Source: Phycisphaerales bacterium UBA7800 (GTDB lineage: Bacteria; Planctomycetota; Phycisphaerae; Phycisphaerales; Phycisphaeraceae). Taken from it: DNA of 45,703 nucleotides. Below, one piece after another: positions 1-8,453 of this stretch; the stretch's first letter is position 1, and the number at the start of each line of letters is the position of its first letter. The notes beneath the pieces are model-generated. The model was not told the DNA's origin. It ran no database searches and saw only the letters and a program-made list of their open reading frames with translations. The stretch is taken from positions 1 to 45,703 of the forward strand of contig DLCK01000004.1 of NCBI GenBank assembly GCA_002480565.1, given 5' to 3'. Position numbers and translations under genes: made by a program.

Positions 1-36
1 TTAAACCCATCGCCGTGACAATAAGGAAAAATTATT

Positions 37-252
37 ATGCGTATCATCGCTGGATTAATTATCGTTGCTGCTGTTGGTTTTGGTGTCGCAAGCTTTACAA
101 CCGCATCGCAGGCACCCGCTCCCACTTCACAAGCAACCGAAATGGTCGCTGGTGACAACTGTGGCAAGACATGCGACAAAGCCAAGAAGTGCACAAAGTG
201 CGAAGATTGTGATACCGTCAAGGATTGCAAAACCTGCTCCAAATGCGACTGA
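37..252 (+). CDS. small secreted cysteine-rich peptide (71 aa)
   Basis: The start ATG follows AAGGA by nine bases. Residues 1-26 form a classic signal peptide: MR, then a hydrophobic stretch to about residue 20, then an A-S-Q-A cleavage site. A short P/A/T/S linker follows. The last 30 residues hold eight cysteines at 42, 46, 52, 55, 58, 64, 67 and 70, mostly as CxxC pairs mixed with Lys and Asp. This spacing suggests metal binding (metallothionein-like) or a disulfide-rich exported peptide; I do not recognise a family. A strong terminator follows at 326-362, so it is probably a single-gene transcript. The real gene is fairly sure from its start, signal peptide and terminator. The function is unknown. 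Confidence 0.7.
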   Translation: MRIIAGLIIVAAVGFGVASFTTASQAPAPTSQATEMVAGDNCGKTCDKAKKCTKCEDCDTVKDCKTCSKCD

Positions 253-325
253 TCCATTGACATTTATCCATCCCCTGAAATCTTAATTTGTATCAAGACG
301 ATGGGAATGGACAGCCACTAAAAAT

Positions 326-362
326 GTCCGGCCTGATTGAGTTCAGGTCGGACTTATTTTTT
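326..362 (+). terminator. rho-independent terminator after the Cys-rich peptide
   Basis: An 11-bp stem (326-336 with 343-353, one G-T pair) encloses a 6-base loop and is followed by TTATTTTTT. Confidence 0.8.
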
Positions 363-414
363 AACTCCATCGCAGAAACTGTGGGTCGGTATCGAAGTGA
401 TGTCACAAGGATTC

Positions 415-441
415 GCTGACCAGTGAGCTTGCGCTCCCCGG
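415..441 (-). repeat. dispersed 27-bp hairpin repeat, copy 1
   Basis: This copy differs at only three positions from the reverse complement of 36752-36778. Its core is a short GAGC/GCTC hairpin with CCCCGG beside it. The rest of the 253-590 gap, apart from the terminator, shows nothing I can name. Confidence 0.5.
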
Positions 442-590
442 CATGCAAAACAACACCTGCCAAACTCCAGCACCCACAGTTTTTGCTCAGGGACAATATT
501 TTTTTGTATCCAAACACACACAGGCCGTGTCATACCAATCCCGCAAAGGACTCCTTCGCTCCGGTTGTTGGGTTGCGCTTTGGGATATGT

Positions 591-1334
591 TTATGGAACG
601 GGTGTTCGTGCAGCCGTCGTGGCAAGATCAGTATCGGCATATTGGTCTTTAATACCGGCGACATGACCGTCGGCAAACAGTGTATTACTCACACCATGAC
701 GCTCGAAGTTGGGGCTTGACCCATCACTTGCCGTTGCAGTCCATGTATGCCATTCACGGAAAAAATCGGTATCTACCATCATCGCTGTGCGAGATGGCCA
801 AGCAAATTGCGTCATCGGAATCGCCCCTCCCAGTGAGACATAGGAACGGCTCCTGGGCGTGTGGATGTTGTTGTAGTTGGGACTGTAGATATTGCGATAC
901 CCCAAGGCCGTATTGCCCTTGGCAGTTGATGCACTGGACATTTCCTGCACCAGATCGATTTGTGATGGGCAGACGATGATCATTGAGGTTGTCGATAAAC
1001 CACCGACTCCTGATGTTGAGCCAGCCGTCCTGTTCCCAATGTATTGTCCCAGAAGCATGTTGGAATACCAGACATAATGCCCTCGGTTGGGGCCTGAGGG
1101 GATGATGATTTTGGGCGGGCAAGGAGCTTGCCGATTGTCATCTGCATACATTTGTAACCCCACACCGATCTGTCGTTCACCGGTTTTACACTTGAGTGTC
1201 ATTGCTGCTTTTTTGGCCTTGCTCAATGCCGGTAATAACACAGCAATAAGCATTGCGATGATTGATATCACCACCAACAATTCGATTAATGTAAAACCGT
1301 TCGTCTTCCGATTGTCATTTGTTTTATTGAGCAT
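591..1334 (-). other. pseudopilin part of the fusion; possible internal translation start
   Basis: From the internal ATG this would be a 247-residue prepilin with a 13-residue leader ending in Gly, cleaved before Phe. It carries the conserved Glu at +5, a 20-residue hydrophobic helix and a C-terminal FADGH segment. A weak GGGAA lies nine bases before the ATG. The partner locus at 6449-8412 has the same order of regulator then pilin, but as two overlapping genes, which supports two original genes here. Confidence 0.55.
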
Positions 1335-2426
1335 GGTCGTTGATTCCCGTTGCACAAGTGTTGGTGCCATGAGTGGTGGATTTTTCAGTGTTTTATTGCC
1401 TTTACCCGGTGACTGCGTGGTACTTTGAATTAATAATTCCGTGGCCTTGTACCCCATGGCTTCCAAGGGCTGGCGTATTGTTGACATTGGCGGGTCAATC
1501 TGCTGACACAACTCAATGTCATCAAGCCCGATGACGCTGATATCACCGGGGACATCAAGTCCATTGCGTTTGAAATATCGCGTCAGACAAATGGCAGCCC
1601 AGTCATTGCCACACACCAGTGCGGTGGGTCTGGCGTCGCCGAGATTGATCAGGTAGTTGGCCACGGAATCGTAATCATGCTCCTCGAGGATGCCTGTTGG
1701 CGAAGCCGTGCAATCATAAATGACACAGCGCTGATCCACGGGCAAATTGAGTCTCTGCATGGCCTGGTGATATCCGTCGTATCGCAGTTTTTCGCCGGGT
1801 CCCAATGTAGCCAACATACCGACGTATCCGATGCGGTGATGCCCCAGGTCGTGAAGGTGTTGGACTGCCATGTCCGTCGCTGCCTGGTCATCAAAATTGA
1901 CAGTCAGTAACGGCGCATCACCGTAGTAGTTCACAGAAGCGATGTGTTGGTGACTTTGCACCATCTGTGCAACCCATGGCGCTTCGTGTCGGACATGCAA
2001 CACCATCAGGCCATCAATGCGACGTTCAGCAAATTTATGATGACAGGCTTGTGGTGTAGCAACGCCGCCGAGACTGATCATCAACAGATCATATTGATGT
2101 TTCTGACAAGCCTGCTCGATACCGAGAATGATGGCACTTTCATAGCGATAGCTGACACTGCTGCCTGACCACTGGTCGACATACAGCCCCAGCGTCTGTG
2201 TCGATCGTCGCGCCATCGATTGGCTGGCGAAGTCGGGACGATAGCCTAATTCCTCTGCCGCTTTGGTGATCCGTTGTGTCAATTGCTCGCTGGCCATGGA
2301 TCGGCCACGGGATCGATTGATGACCGTGGATACAACCGCTGCCGAACAGCCTACATGGTCAGCCACATCCTTTAATGTGACTCGACGAGTCCGCTTGTGA
2401 GTCGCTTTATTTACCATTTTGGGCAT
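591..2426 (-). CDS. LacI-family regulator fused in frame to a type II pseudopilin
   Basis: One uninterrupted 611-codon frame. Residues 16-40 are the LacI helix-turn-helix (VTLKDVADHVGCSAAVVSTV). A periplasmic-binding-like sensor domain follows, with the usual family end LVQREST at about 357-363. The frame then runs straight into MLNKTNDNRKTNG/FTLIELL, a prepilin cleavage motif (Gly377/Phe378, Glu382 as the +5 glutamate), a hydrophobic N-terminal helix, and a pseudopilin domain ending in SNTLFADGHV, close to the H-X9-DG motif. The start is supported by AAGGA five bases upstream. Either a true fusion is made, or the pilin also starts at the internal ATG (1334-1332). A sequencing error of one base could also create the fusion. 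Sugar-type operators lie upstream, so autoregulation is likely. The sensed sugar is unknown. Confidence 0.85.
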   Translation of the reverse strand: MPKMVNKATHKRTRRVTLKDVADHVGCSAAVVSTVINRSRGRSMASEQLTQRITKAAEELGYRPDFASQSMARRSTQTLGLYVDQWSGSSVSYRYESAIILGIEQACQKHQYDLLMISLGGVATPQACHHKFAERRIDGLMVLHVRHEAPWVAQMVQSHQHIASVNYYGDAPLLTVNFDDQAATDMAVQHLHDLGHHRIGYVGMLATLGPGEKLRYDGYHQAMQRLNLPVDQRCVIYDCTASPTGILEEHDYDSVANYLINLGDARPTALVCGNDWAAICLTRYFKRNGLDVPGDISVIGLDDIELCQQIDPPMSTIRQPLEAMGYKATELLIQSTTQSPGKGNKTLKNPPLMAPTLVQRESTTMLNKTNDNRKTNGFTLIELLVVISIIAMLIAVLLPALSKAKKAAMTLKCKTGERQIGVGLQMYADDNRQAPCPPKIIIPSGPNRGHYVWYSNMLLGQYIGNRTAGSTSGVGGLSTTSMIIVCPSQIDLVQEMSSASTAKGNTALGYRNIYSPNYNNIHTPRSRSYVSLGGAIPMTQFAWPSRTAMMVDTDFFREWHTWTATASDGSSPNFERHGVSNTLFADGHVAGIKDQYADTDLATTAARTPVP

Positions 2427-2504
2427 CTGAATCCTTACTGAACATTGCAGTCATCGTTAAGCAAAACCGAGCATATACGTTGGCAAAAGCATTTCATTAA
2501 GTTA

Positions 2505-2533
2505 ATTAAACGTTTAGTTAACTAAGCGTTTAA
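2505..2533. promoter_or_regulatory. tandem LacI-type operators upstream of the regulator
   Basis: Two palindromes with a central CG, TAAACGTTTA (2507-2516, perfect) and TAAGCGTTTA (2523-2532, one mismatch), are centred 16 bp apart about 90 bp upstream of the LacI start. The central CpG and AT-rich arms match LacI-family sites. They are likely the regulator's own sites; this is inference. Confidence 0.5.
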
Positions 2534-2641
2534 TCATATCCCTTGATGAGCCTTGGTCAAGCCTGCTGGATAAAAAGTTTTTTCAATAGCGGTCAGAACA
2601 GACCCAATTAAAATGCTTGACACATTGAGCCAACATACTGG

Positions 2642-2653
2642 AAAAGCGCTTTT
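2642..2653. promoter_or_regulatory. third candidate LacI-type operator
   Basis: AAAAGCGCTTTT is a perfect 12-bp palindrome with central CG, about 215 bp upstream of the LacI start. It could serve as a distal looping site. The rest of 2427-2762 shows no gene. Confidence 0.35.
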
Positions 2654-2762
2654 TAGAGTCGCTTCAACAATGCGTACCTATACATCACATCGCTGCTGAG
2701 CCATGCGACGCTGGTCAATTTAATTCAAATGTGTACTGAGAATATTTGAACAAGACAGTCAA

Positions 2763-4769
2763 TCACTCGCCGCGTTCGGCCCATTCCTCTTCCAGCGGGC
2801 CCAATTCCTTGGAGAGTTTTTCGTGCTTGTCCTGTAACTCCGTGAAGCGTTTGTGATCCTTGTAGGTGTCAGGATCAGCGAGCTTGGTATCCAAATCCGC
2901 CAGCTCGGTTTCGATTTCCATGATCCGATTTTCAAGCTTGGCCTGACTCATCTTGGTCAAGGCGCCACCGCGCTTGGGTTTGTTTTTCGCTTTGGGTTTG
3001 GACTTGGGCTTGGACTCTTGCTTTTTCTTCTGAGCCTGCTCTTGAGCTTTAACTGCTGCAGCTTGACGTTCTTGCTCTTGAGCTTTGCGAGCGTCTGCTT
3101 CCTGTTGCTTGGAGTTTTGAGCTTCAATGTACTGACTGTAGTTGCCCCAGAAATGTTTGACACCACCGTGCCCATCGAGGATCAAGAGTTGGTTGACTAA
3201 GGCATCAAGCAACCAGCGGTCATGGCTGATGAGAATCAGCGTCCCGCCCCCGCGTGCCTGATCGCCCCAACCTGTGGGCTCAGCGGTAAACAGTCGGGCA
3301 GCTTCTTCCAACCGTTCGGCACTGAGTACATCCAAGTGGTTGGTCGGTTCGTCGAGTACCAGCAAGTTATGCGTGCCTGCAATCATGGCCGCCAACGCCA
3401 CGCGGCTACGTTCACCGCCGGATAACGTGCCGAGTTCTTTGTCCTGATCATTGCCGCTGAACATAAACGCGCCAGCCATTTCACGGGCAAGTTGTCCGTT
3501 TTCATTGGGCATGCGTTTTGTCAGATATTCAATGATCGTTTGATCCGCCCGCATGTCATCATGCACCTGCTTGAAGTGTCCGACAAGCACCTGTGAACCA
3601 AGCTTGGCATGCCCGGAGTCGGCTTCCTGTTCGCCGAGCATACAGCGAACGAGCGTGGACTTTCCTGCACCATTGGGGCCGATGATGCCGATGCGATCAC
3701 CGCGGCGGATGATGACGTTGAGATGTTCAAAAAGGTTTTTTTTGCCTTCTTCGTAACTCTTGTTGAGATTCTCAACAGCCAGCACCTGATCTCCAGATCG
3801 CGGGGGCGCGGGCAATTGGAGATTCATCACATTCAATTCAATGGGACGTTCGGTGAGTTCATCACTGATATAGCGATTAAGTCGGCTTTCACGCCCTCGC
3901 GCCTGCTTGGCACGTTGACCTGCTTTGTAGCGGTCGATGAAGTTTTTTTCCTGTCGAATTTTGTCCTGCTGTTTTTCGTAGACCCGCTGTGCAACCATGC
4001 GGCGTTCTGCACGCAGCTCGGTAAACTTGTGGTAATTGCCGGGATACTCAAAGACGCGACCTATTTCGACTTCGTAGATTTTGCTGACCACACGATCAAG
4101 CAGCCAACGGTCATGGCTGATGAGGACAACCGCGCCAGGATAGCTGGTGAGATATTCTTCAAGCCAGATTCGGCCGGTGATATCCAGGTGGTTGGTCGGT
4201 TCGTCAAGCAGCAGCAAGTCAGGTTTGGATAACAGCAGTTTAGCCAAGGCGAGTCGGCCACGCTGTCCACCGGAAAGGTCTTTGACTTTGACGTTAAACG
4301 TCTCGTCACCCAGTCCCAAGCCATGTAGTGCCTGTTCAATCTGGTGATCGACGGCATAGCCACCTGCTGCCTGCATTTGGTGTTCGACAATCTCATAGCG
4401 TTTAAGGAGTTTATCCAACTCCTCGCCATCGGCTTCAGCCATGGCATGGGAGATTTCATCGAGTTCGATATGGAGCTTTTCAAGTTCTGCAAAGACACTT
4501 TGAGCCTCTTCGCGGAGTGTCTGCTCAAGGTTAAGCTTGGGGTCCTGATGCAGGTATCCGACGGTTGAACCACGGGCGAGCTGCACCTGCCCTGCGTCGG
4601 GTTTCATGTTATTTAGTCCGGCAATGAGCTTCATGAGCGTGCTCTTGCCTTGGCCGTTACGACCGACCATGCCCACATGTTCGCCAAGTTCAAGGGTCAG
4701 ATTCGCACCGTCGAGAACGATGTGATCGCCATACCCAAACCGTAAATTTGCCACACTTAAAATTGCCAT
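2763..4769 (-). CDS. uup: ABC-F family ATPase, Uup-like
   Basis: The 668-residue soluble protein has two ABC domains and no membrane segments. Domain 1 has Walker A GRNGQGKST at 36-44, signature LSGGQ at 165-169 and LLLLDEPTNHLD at 185-196. Domain 2 has GPNGAGKST at 364-372, LSGGE at 449-453 and LLVLDEPTNHLD at 469-480. The linker between them (about 245-310) is rich in Arg, Lys and Gln, with the KAGQRAKQARGRESRL segment typical of the ABC-F tRNA-interaction motif. After a Lys/Gln/Ala-rich stretch (550-600) the last 60 residues form an acidic coiled coil, as in Uup. ABC-F proteins act on the ribosome to relieve stalls; the exact role here is not shown. It is probably a housekeeping gene unrelated to the sugar genes on either side. 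No clear ribosome site precedes the ATG. Confidence 0.9.
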   Translation of the reverse strand: MAILSVANLRFGYGDHIVLDGANLTLELGEHVGMVGRNGQGKSTLMKLIAGLNNMKPDAGQVQLARGSTVGYLHQDPKLNLEQTLREEAQSVFAELEKLHIELDEISHAMAEADGEELDKLLKRYEIVEHQMQAAGGYAVDHQIEQALHGLGLGDETFNVKVKDLSGGQRGRLALAKLLLSKPDLLLLDEPTNHLDITGRIWLEEYLTSYPGAVVLISHDRWLLDRVVSKIYEVEIGRVFEYPGNYHKFTELRAERRMVAQRVYEKQQDKIRQEKNFIDRYKAGQRAKQARGRESRLNRYISDELTERPIELNVMNLQLPAPPRSGDQVLAVENLNKSYEEGKKNLFEHLNVIIRRGDRIGIIGPNGAGKSTLVRCMLGEQEADSGHAKLGSQVLVGHFKQVHDDMRADQTIIEYLTKRMPNENGQLAREMAGAFMFSGNDQDKELGTLSGGERSRVALAAMIAGTHNLLVLDEPTNHLDVLSAERLEEAARLFTAEPTGWGDQARGGGTLILISHDRWLLDALVNQLLILDGHGGVKHFWGNYSQYIEAQNSKQQEADARKAQEQERQAAAVKAQEQAQKKKQESKPKSKPKAKNKPKRGGALTKMSQAKLENRIMEIETELADLDTKLADPDTYKDHKRFTELQDKHEKLSKELGPLEEEWAERGE

Positions 4770-4826
4770 AGACGGACAGATTAAATGGGATCAGGGGTAT
4801 TGGCAAGGTGATGGGTTGGTGATTCT

Positions 4827-4908
4827 ATTTTTTACCGCCAAGTCGCCAAGGTCGCCAAGTTCAGAGAGAGCAGAATTTTTGCCTACAGTTGCATGGCGGT
4901 GAAAAAAT
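4827..4908. repeat. hairpin repeat element, CGCCAAG family (degenerate copy)
   Basis: The left arm has ATTTTTTACCGCCAAG followed by two more CGCCAAG units (to 4859). The right arm retains only TGGCGGTGAAAAAAT (4894-4908). It has the same design as 42560-42754. Confidence 0.6.
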
Positions 4909-5029
4909 GAATTCCAATCCCCCCGGGCAAAACCTTACCTGACCGTTACAATCCGACCATGAGTACTGGAACAGCAAATTGTCTGCTAGTTAGTTTTGCA
5001 TCACTCCAATCACGTGATAGTTTCGGTGC

Positions 5030-6361
5030 ATGAGCTTTCGACGTAACCTGATCATTGTCGTGGGACATGGTCTGCGGTCGGATGCCCTGAGTGACGCAGA
5101 AGTTTGGCCAATTCATACGCCCAATCTCGACAAGCTTTGTCAGCGAAGCTTACGTTTGATTGGTACGGCAGCCAGTCCAGCGGACCCATCAAGCATGATG
5201 TGTTTGTTGACCGGCCTTCATGCACGTCAACACGGTATCTCTGCCACAGATCAGTCTCAAACCCGATACGAGGGATTTCCCGCCCTTCTCAAGGATGCTG
5301 GATATCATCTGGCTGGCGTGGGGTGTATTTCATCTATCGCTCACCATCTTGATATCTCCATCCCGGTTGCGGACCTGAGTGTCTCTGACCCTAAAGATTG
5401 TGCATATCTCAATACGGCTGCTCAACGCGGCTGTCTTGATGCTATTCTCAAACAGCGACAGCAACGCGCCAAGTACGGGCCGTTCACCGCCGATCAACAA
5501 GCCATCGAACCTGACGAAGACATCGATAACTTCATCTCACAACAAGCTGACATCGCACTGAAAACGATGCCCAGTCACAAACCATGGGCCTTGTTGGTTT
5601 TCTTCTCCGGGCCGGGAAATAATCTACCTGCCCCCCGGATGTATGACGACCTAGCAGACATCGACCATCTGGGAAGTGACTTTGTCCCGGCGGACTTCTC
5701 GCAAATCAATCAACTGGCCGAATTGGATTACCCACGCGTCGCCCTTCAACGACTCAATCGACGCAAGGTTGGCAAGCTGCGTCGGGATTATCTTGGACGC
5801 GTTTCATTGATCGATCATGGTATCGGCCGAATGTTCAAAACAGCCAAAGCCCGTGAAGACCATCACCGCACCTGGTCAATGATCACTTCCGACCGAGGCT
5901 GTTTACTCGGTGAGCAAGGACTTGTCGGTCATCGCTCATTCCTGGCTCCGGCATTGGAAGTACCGGTCATTATCACGCCCCCGACCCCCGCGCGGCCAAG
6001 AGCGACGGATGACTTGGTCAGTACGGTGGACATCGCAGCGACCATAGCAGCACTTGCTGGATGTGATATTCCCGACAACACACCTGGCCGATCATTGCTT
6101 CCATTAATCATGGGTGATAATCTGCCTGAGCCGTTCACCGGTTTGATCAGTGAGTTTGCCAAGCGTTTGCTTTTGGAGACCGAACGATACAAAGTCGTCT
6201 TCGACACTGAAAATCGTCAGGCGATGGGTTTGTTTGATTTATTAAACGATCCCAACGAAACGCAAAATCTGCTCAATAGTCCGGTGAGTACCAATCTGCT
6301 TGATGCGTTGCGTTGGCGATTGGCTGACACGTTGATGCCGCTGAGTGCAGTCACGGTGTAA
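5030..6361 (+). CDS. sulfatase-like (alkaline phosphatase superfamily) protein, catalytic residues missing
   Basis: The 443-residue protein has the sulfatase outline. There is an N-terminal beta strand (LIIVVGHGLRSDAL), 'HTPNLDKL', 'LLTGLHARQHGI', a late 'MITSDRGCLLGEQGLVGHRSF', then 'VPVIITPP', 'VSTVDIAATIAALAG' and a C-terminal domain. The key residues are gone. The formylglycine motif CxPxR is replaced by SPADPSSMM (49-57), the N-terminal metal Asp pair is GH, and the SDHGD metal motif is SDRGC. There is no signal peptide, so it would stay in the cytoplasm. It is most likely a pseudoenzyme with a binding or regulatory role, though phosphodiesterase-type activity cannot be excluded. It runs convergent to the pilin-GntR pair and shares a two-way terminator with it. 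Confidence 0.75.
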   Translation: MSFRRNLIIVVGHGLRSDALSDAEVWPIHTPNLDKLCQRSLRLIGTAASPADPSSMMCLLTGLHARQHGISATDQSQTRYEGFPALLKDAGYHLAGVGCISSIAHHLDISIPVADLSVSDPKDCAYLNTAAQRGCLDAILKQRQQRAKYGPFTADQQAIEPDEDIDNFISQQADIALKTMPSHKPWALLVFFSGPGNNLPAPRMYDDLADIDHLGSDFVPADFSQINQLAELDYPRVALQRLNRRKVGKLRRDYLGRVSLIDHGIGRMFKTAKAREDHHRTWSMITSDRGCLLGEQGLVGHRSFLAPALEVPVIITPPTPARPRATDDLVSTVDIAATIAALAGCDIPDNTPGRSLLPLIMGDNLPEPFTGLISEFAKRLLLETERYKVVFDTENRQAMGLFDLLNDPNETQNLLNSPVSTNLLDALRWRLADTLMPLSAVTV

Positions 6362-6385
6362 TAGCTGATTAAATTATGAAAATTA

Positions 6386-6421
6386 AAAAAACCGCGGGAC
6401 GATTAAGTCTCCGCGGTTTTT
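6386..6421. terminator. bidirectional terminator between sulfatase-like gene and pseudopilin
   Basis: AAAAACCGCGG (6386-6396) pairs with CCGCGGTTTTT (6411-6421). A-run and T-run on the two sides allow use from both strands. Confidence 0.8.
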
Positions 6422-6448
6422 AATAAGCTCAATTGGAAGTCATCATAC

Positions 6449-7300
6449 TTACTGGAAAATGTCCAGCACTTGCGATGCGTCAGTGCCAACGCCGCTGTAA
6501 ATCCCTTTGGAAATCGCACCCACAAAACGGACTTCTCCGCCACCTGGATGATTGATAAAGAGGTTGATACCAGCTGAGGGTCCGCAATCTCTATTGGAAC
6601 TGACATACGTCCAGCCTGCCCCCTGATCGTAACCGACCCATGATGTCGAACCATCTGCCCAGGCGACATTACCACCTTCAAAGGTTTCGCCTTCACGGTG
6701 ATTGGTTGATGCTGGTCCCTTGTAGGATGTATCTGACCAGTTGACATTCACACGGTCAAAAAACAATCCCCATCGAGCGCTGTATTTACTTGCAATGTTG
6801 TTAACCATATCCACGGTAATATCAAACCACGGTGCCCGTCCGATACCCGGCCATGATGCGGTATTACCGTTGTAGGAATAATCCAACGAGGGTTGGGCAG
6901 CACCGTTAAGCCCATTGGGATTGGACGGACATTTCATGGGGACGGCTCGATAAACACCAGTAGGCATCGAGTAATTCATGTATTGTTGAAGAATCTGCTT
7001 ACCGGCAGAGCGCGTTGCAAAGTAACCGTTGGCAATATTGTAAGGCGCCTCAACCATTGGCAACACGTTCTTATAGTCCATGCTGTAGACAATTGACGCC
7101 TGCGCTAATGCACGGACTTTGGTTGCGCACTGCACACGACGTGACGCTTCACGCGCCTTACCCAAGGCAGGCAGCAGAATCGAAATAAGCAGTGAGATAA
7201 TGCTGATAACCACCAATAATTCAATAAGCGTAAAACCAGATTGTGATCCGGGGATGCTTCCGGACTGGTTTCCGGGATAACTTCCGGGGGTGCGTTTCAT
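6449..7300 (-). CDS. type II secretion-like pseudopilin with repeat-derived leader
   Basis: The 283-residue prepilin has a 22-residue leader ending in Gly22, then FTLIELLVVISIISLLIS with the +5 Glu, a hydrophobic helix and a large C-terminal domain with VAWADGSTSWVGY near the H-X9-DG region. The start ATG overlaps the TGA of the upstream GntR gene (ATGA), and GGAGATG just upstream can serve as its ribosome site, so translation is coupled to the regulator. The leader is unusual: after MKRT it is four 12-bp units encoding PGSY, PGNQ, SGSI and PGSQ. Such pseudopilins occur in PVC bacteria beside polysaccharide genes. Their role, perhaps in export or surface assembly, is not established. Confidence 0.85.
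   Translation of the reverse strand: MKRTPGSYPGNQSGSIPGSQSGFTLIELLVVISIISLLISILLPALGKAREASRRVQCATKVRALAQASIVYSMDYKNVLPMVEAPYNIANGYFATRSAGKQILQQYMNYSMPTGVYRAVPMKCPSNPNGLNGAAQPSLDYSYNGNTASWPGIGRAPWFDITVDMVNNIASKYSARWGLFFDRVNVNWSDTSYKGPASTNHREGETFEGGNVAWADGSTSWVGYDQGAGWTYVSSNRDCGPSAGINLFINHPGGGEVRFVGAISKGIYSGVGTDASQVLDIFQ
7248..7294 (-). repeat. 12-bp tandem repeat inside the prepilin leader
   Basis: Four units of the type CCCGGAaNNNNN, in frame (four residues each). The segment CCCCCGGAAGTT is identical to part of the intergenic G-rich repeat at 29109-29140. Confidence 0.6.
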
Positions 7301-8412
7301 AACATCATCTCCTGTTTGAATTGGGTCACCTGCTGAGCACGAATGGCCTTGATCTTCACAGGTTTGGCACATTGATCGCCGTTACGCTTGGCTTCAAGAC
7401 GCTTAAGGGCTATGGCAAGTAATTCGCGGATATCAAAACCAATCTCATGGATTGGAAGCATACTTTCAGATTGACAAGGAAAGTTGTGATGCGTCACCAC
7501 ATGCAAATCCTTACCCAGTTGGACGGGTGATTGAAGCAAGCCTCGACAACTGTCAGGCACCAGATTATCGTCACTGATATACAAACCATCAGGACGTTGA
7601 TCCGCGGGCAAAGACATGAGCAATTGCACAATGTATTGAGCCTCTTGCCGAAACTCCATCGGTGCAGTTTGACAGTGAATGGGATTGAATACCAAACCCT
7701 GTTTTTCAACTGCTTGCTTTGCATGATCCATCACCATCTCACGTGCTTTGGAGATCATGATAAATGCGATACGTTTGCATCCCTGCTCTTTGAGAATCTC
7801 ACAGGCAAGGTCGTAACCCGACTGTAAATCAAAACCACAGGAGACAAGGTTTTCCAATCCTCTGTTGCCCGTCCCGGACATGGATGCCACCATGGGGATC
7901 GACTGATCCATAATCAAGTCTGTATCCACCAAACCAACCGGGCCTTCAGCAAACATCAATCCAGCAAGTCGTCTGGCTTTGACATCCTCGCAAAGCTGTG
8001 TGAAGTTCTCATCCGTCGGTTCATCAATGCTGTAATAAATCTGAATCTGTTCCTGTAACGCTTCGTTGAGTTCATGCAGACTAAGCATCAACGCATCGTA
8101 ATAACCATTCCATCGCGGATGCGTCGGGGAATGTGGCAGGACCAGACCATAGTGATTCAAGCAAGGCGGGGTGTCAGAAACAAATGTCCCGAGCTTGCCT
8201 TTGGAGACCACAAAACCATCGCGGATCAATTCGTCCAACGCCTTTTGCACGGTCATGCGACTGGCTTTGAGCTGCGATTCCAACTCCGTTCGCACGGGCA
8301 GGCGGTCACCGGGACGAAGCTTGCCTCGGGCAATGGCCGAACGCAATTTGTCGGTGATCCCATCATGCTTGGGAGCCAGTCTTGTGGTGGAAGTTGGTGA
8401 TGAAATGGCCAT
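7297..8412 (-). CDS. GntR/AraR-type sugar-responsive transcription regulator
   Basis: 371 residues. The N-terminal 80 residues are a GntR winged helix (GKLRPGDRLPVRTELESQLK, SRMTVQKALDELIRDGFV, GTFV). The rest resembles the periplasmic-binding domain of LacI proteins (NHYGLVLPHSPTH, GLMFAEGP, GYDLACEILKEQGCKRIAFI, PDGLYISDDNLV), the AraR arrangement. Such regulators are usually repressors released by a sugar. The gene overlaps the pseudopilin by four bases and is divergent from the two large exported proteins at 8540-16606, which are its likely targets. The effector is unknown. Confidence 0.88.
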   Translation of the reverse strand: MAISSPTSTTRLAPKHDGITDKLRSAIARGKLRPGDRLPVRTELESQLKASRMTVQKALDELIRDGFVVSKGKLGTFVSDTPPCLNHYGLVLPHSPTHPRWNGYYDALMLSLHELNEALQEQIQIYYSIDEPTDENFTQLCEDVKARRLAGLMFAEGPVGLVDTDLIMDQSIPMVASMSGTGNRGLENLVSCGFDLQSGYDLACEILKEQGCKRIAFIMISKAREMVMDHAKQAVEKQGLVFNPIHCQTAPMEFRQEAQYIVQLLMSLPADQRPDGLYISDDNLVPDSCRGLLQSPVQLGKDLHVVTHHNFPCQSESMLPIHEIGFDIRELLAIALKRLEAKRNGDQCAKPVKIKAIRAQQVTQFKQEMML

Positions 8413-8453
8413 GGTCTTAACGTCTATTCCAATTTTTTATATCATAGTTTATT

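Noticed and set aside
3609..4232. 207-codon open frame opposite the ABC-F gene
   Set aside because: Shadow of conserved Walker and linker motifs on the other strand.
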